From the NCBI GenBank assembly GCA_013824045.1, contig PNND01000225.1, forward strand, positions 1 through 23,317: 23,317 nucleotides of DNA, written 5' to 3'. The notes beneath the pieces were generated by a model, which saw only the letters and a list, made by a program, of their open reading frames with translations, was not told where the DNA came from and ran no database searches. The DNA is from Rhodobacter sp. Its GTDB lineage: Bacteria; Pseudomonadota; Alphaproteobacteria; Rhodobacterales; Rhodobacteraceae. Made by a program: the position numbers and the translations under genes. Below, piece by piece: positions 22,957 through 23,317 of the stretch. Position 1 is the first letter of the stretch; every line of letters starts with the position of its first letter.

Positions 22957-23317
22957 TTAGTGGGCCTGCGCCGCACCGGCACCTTTCGGCACGCGGATCG
23001 ACTGGATCAGGTCCTGCACGTCCTGCGGCGGTGCCTTGGTCATCGAAGACACGGCGTAAGCCACCACAAAGTTCAGCAGTGCGCCGATCGGACCAAAGGC
23101 CGCGGGCGAAATGCCCAGCCAATGCGCTGCCGGCGTGTTCGGCAACATGTTCGTGCCGGGGATGAAGAACCAACCCAGGTAGAGGAAGATGTAGACCGAC
23201 GTCGCAATCAGACCGACGATCATGCCGGCAATCGCGCCTTCCTTGGTGACCTTGGTGGAGAAGATCCCCATCATCAGCACCGGGAAGATCGTCGCAGCCG
23301 CCAGACCGAAGGCCAGC
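22957..23317 (-). CDS. C-terminal end of a sodium:solute symporter, acetate-type (partial)
   Basis: About 119 C-terminal residues are present; the gene continues past the right edge. The sequence runs LAFGLAAATIFPVLMMGIFS, then TKVTKEGAIAGMIVGLIATSV and a loop with FIPGTNMLPN. The last membrane segment is FGPIGALLNFVVAYAVSSM, with a short tail ending GAAQAH. This is the end of a solute:sodium symporter of the ActP/VC2705 group, which takes up acetate or other short organic acids with Na+. The link to a DUF294 gene and an exonuclease gene supports this group. The substrate cannot be read from this fragment. Confidence 0.88.
   Translation of the reverse strand, partial: LAFGLAAATIFPVLMMGIFSTKVTKEGAIAGMIVGLIATSVYIFLYLGWFFIPGTNMLPNTPAAHWLGISPAAFGPIGALLNFVVAYAVSSMTKAPPQDVQDLIQSIRVPKGAGAAQAH

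Noticed and set aside
1..23317. CRISPR arrays, insertion sequences or retron/toxin-antitoxin cassettes
   Set aside because: No regular spaced repeats, transposase motifs, terminal inverted repeats, reverse transcriptase or small toxin-antitoxin pair were seen on either strand.

Overview
The window is a dense, GC-rich stretch of an alphaproteobacterial chromosome. It most resembles the Rhodobacterales (Rhodobacteraceae/Paracoccaceae). The reasons are an acuR-acuI pair close to the one I recall from Rhodobacter, the tightly overlapped infA-maf-RNase E/G-yacG block, many 4-base ATGA/GTGA gene overlaps, and a GC-rich hairpin followed by a 'cccgagagtatttgggcc' motif that I associate with intergenic DNA of this order. 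This assignment is inference, because no 16S rRNA or other marker was compared.

Left part (1-3640). The window opens in the C-terminal end of an RTX-type calcium-binding protein. Next come infA, maf, a short RNase E/G and yacG, overlapping like an operon, then tRNA-Phe(GAA). Downstream of the tRNA the DNA changes character. There are three phased GCACAGT heptamers and a lower-GC GNAT acetyltransferase frame that has a strong ribosome binding site but ACG where the start codon should be. This looks like a small island or the scar of one.

Centre left (3638-11976, minus strand). This is an aerobic carbon monoxide dehydrogenase cluster, read coxC-coxM-coxS-coxL-coxD-coxE-coxF. CoxL carries the AYRCSFR active-site loop of true form I Mo-Cu CO dehydrogenase. 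CoxC is a membrane MHYT/LytTR one-component regulator. CoxD (MoxR ATPase), CoxE (VWA) and CoxF (XdhC-like) are maturation factors. A 42-residue protein ending in Cys-Cys overlaps the end of coxF. A hairpin with a UACG tetraloop sits between the structural genes (MSL) and the maturation genes (DEF). No coxG is visible. A 28-residue remnant of an FAD oxidoreductase lies upstream of coxC.

Centre right (11986-18015). A bestrophin-like membrane protein (minus) is divergent from an arsenic operon (plus): an ArsR-ArsC fusion, the arsenic-associated GAPDH and ArsJ. The last two make and export 1-arseno-3-phosphoglycerate, giving arsenate resistance. After a hairpin comes acuR-acuI, the TetR-type regulator and the NADPH-dependent acryloyl-CoA reductase that detoxifies acrylate, with a clear palindromic operator in front of acuR.

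Right part (18037-23317, minus strand). This is a signalling cluster read from the right edge: the end of a sodium:solute (acetate-type) symporter, a terminator, a cNMP/CBS/DUF294 nucleotidyltransferase-like protein, a small two-helix membrane protein of unknown function, a single-domain response regulator, and a 698-residue protein. The last joins a membrane sensor, a PAS region and a degenerate histidine-kinase-like core to a DnaQ-type 3'-5' exonuclease. It is the least explained system in the window and the best candidate for something undescribed.
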